Below are positions 13,907-14,155 of a DNA stretch of 14,155 nt, piece by piece (positions within the stretch are counted from its first letter, which is position 1; each line of letters starts with the position of its first letter). Position numbers and translations under genes: made by a program. The stretch comes from Acidimicrobiaceae bacterium (lineage in GTDB: Bacteria > Actinomycetota > Acidimicrobiia > Acidimicrobiales > Ilumatobacteraceae): contig CANGZK010000012.1 of NCBI GenBank assembly GCA_947458565.1, positions 1 through 14,155 on the forward strand. The letters are read 5' to 3'. The notes beneath the pieces are model-generated. The model was not told the DNA's origin. It worked only from the letters and a program-made list of their open reading frames with translations, and did no database searches.

Positions 13907-14155
13907 GTGATCTGTGTACTTGCAGGCGGCGTTGGGGCTGCTCGTTTTCTTCGTGGCCTTGTACAAGTTGTGTCCGCTCGCGACATCACCGCCATCGTCA
14001 ACACGGGCGACGACACCATTTTGCATGGCCTCTCAATTTCGCCAGACCTCGACACCGTTACTTACACACTTGCAAACGCAATCGACCCGGTACGCGGCTG
14101 GGGTCTCGAAAACGAATCCTGGACAGCAATGTCTGCACTCGCCCGCTTCGTCGAC
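13907..14155 (+). CDS. cofD: 2-phospho-L-lactate transferase CofD (FbiA), N-terminal part (runs off right edge)
   Basis: CofD/FbiA transfers the lactyl-phosphate (or enolpyruvyl-phosphate) group to the deazaflavin Fo, forming F420-0 (or dehydro-F420-0), the core step of coenzyme F420 synthesis. The first 83 residues are present of about 310-330. They show the N-terminal nucleotide-binding CVLAGGVGAARFLRGL, then IVNTGDD (39-45), HGLSISPDLDTVTYTL (48-63) and an RGWG segment, all typical of the family. I chose GTG 13907 because it places LAGGVG four residues from the start, as in relatives; TTG 13865 is a possible longer alternative without support. It is divergent from gmd across 68 bases. Its presence indicates an F420-making organism. 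Confidence 0.93.
   Translation, partial: MICVLAGGVGAARFLRGLVQVVSARDITAIVNTGDDTILHGLSISPDLDTVTYTLANAIDPVRGWGLENESWTAMSALARFVD

Noticed and set aside
1..14155. Mobile element, prophage, toxin-antitoxin or defence island
   Set aside because: No transposase, integrase, terminal repeat, tRNA target or known defence domain was seen, and composition looks even across the window.

Overview
The window (about 50% G+C) looks like a chromosomal segment of an actinobacterium. The best guess is the Acidimicrobiia/Ilumatobacter-like side, given the moderate G+C, the actinobacterial families DUF3499 and DUF5719, an F420-biosynthesis gene and GTG/TTG starts. This placement is an inference from gene content; there is no rRNA in the window. 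Eleven protein genes are supported, two of them cut by the window edges. I saw no tRNA, rRNA, IS element, CRISPR array or phage gene. Coding density is very high: no gene-free stretch reaches 300 bases, and the longest gap (11164-11300) is 137 bases.

Layout. 1-3949, minus strand, read right to left: a DUF3499 zinc-ribbon-like protein, a CPBP (CAAX-type) membrane protease, an 820-aa polytopic GT-C-like membrane protein, and the start of a phosphomannomutase (manB) that runs off the left edge. 4026-6014, plus strand: ftsH, divergent from DUF3499 across a 76-base shared promoter region. 6003-11163, minus strand: a tightly coupled operon of a 1062-aa GT2/membrane fusion, a four-module DUF5719 surface protein and a small membrane-anchored thioredoxin-fold protein, joined by two GTGA stop/start overlaps. 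11301-12862, plus strand: an unrecognised 84-aa protein and a MOP-type (Wzx-like) flippase. 12849-13838, minus strand: gmd (GDP-mannose 4,6-dehydratase). 13907 to the right edge, plus strand: the start of cofD (F420 biosynthesis).

Taken together, this is mostly a cell-envelope glycan locus. ManB feeds mannose-1-phosphate and hence GDP-mannose, Gmd converts GDP-mannose toward 6-deoxyhexoses, two very large membrane glycosyltransferases probably act on lipid-linked sugars, a flippase can export the glycan, and DUF5719 may be a surface partner. The membrane protease FtsH and a CPBP protease sit among these genes. manB, DUF3499, DUF5719, the GT2 gene and cofD recall a conserved actinobacterial neighbourhood that elsewhere also carries a whiB gene, which is not visible here.

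Two features of expression stand out. The ftsH and DUF3499 genes each have a TANNNT -10 box exactly at -12 to -7 from the start codon, which predicts divergent leaderless mRNAs. Both convergent gene pairs overlap at their stop codons, and a small inverted repeat with the core CTCAA...TTGAG spans each overlap. The strongest candidates for something undescribed are the GT2/DUF5719/thioredoxin unit and the 84-aa protein with the flippase.
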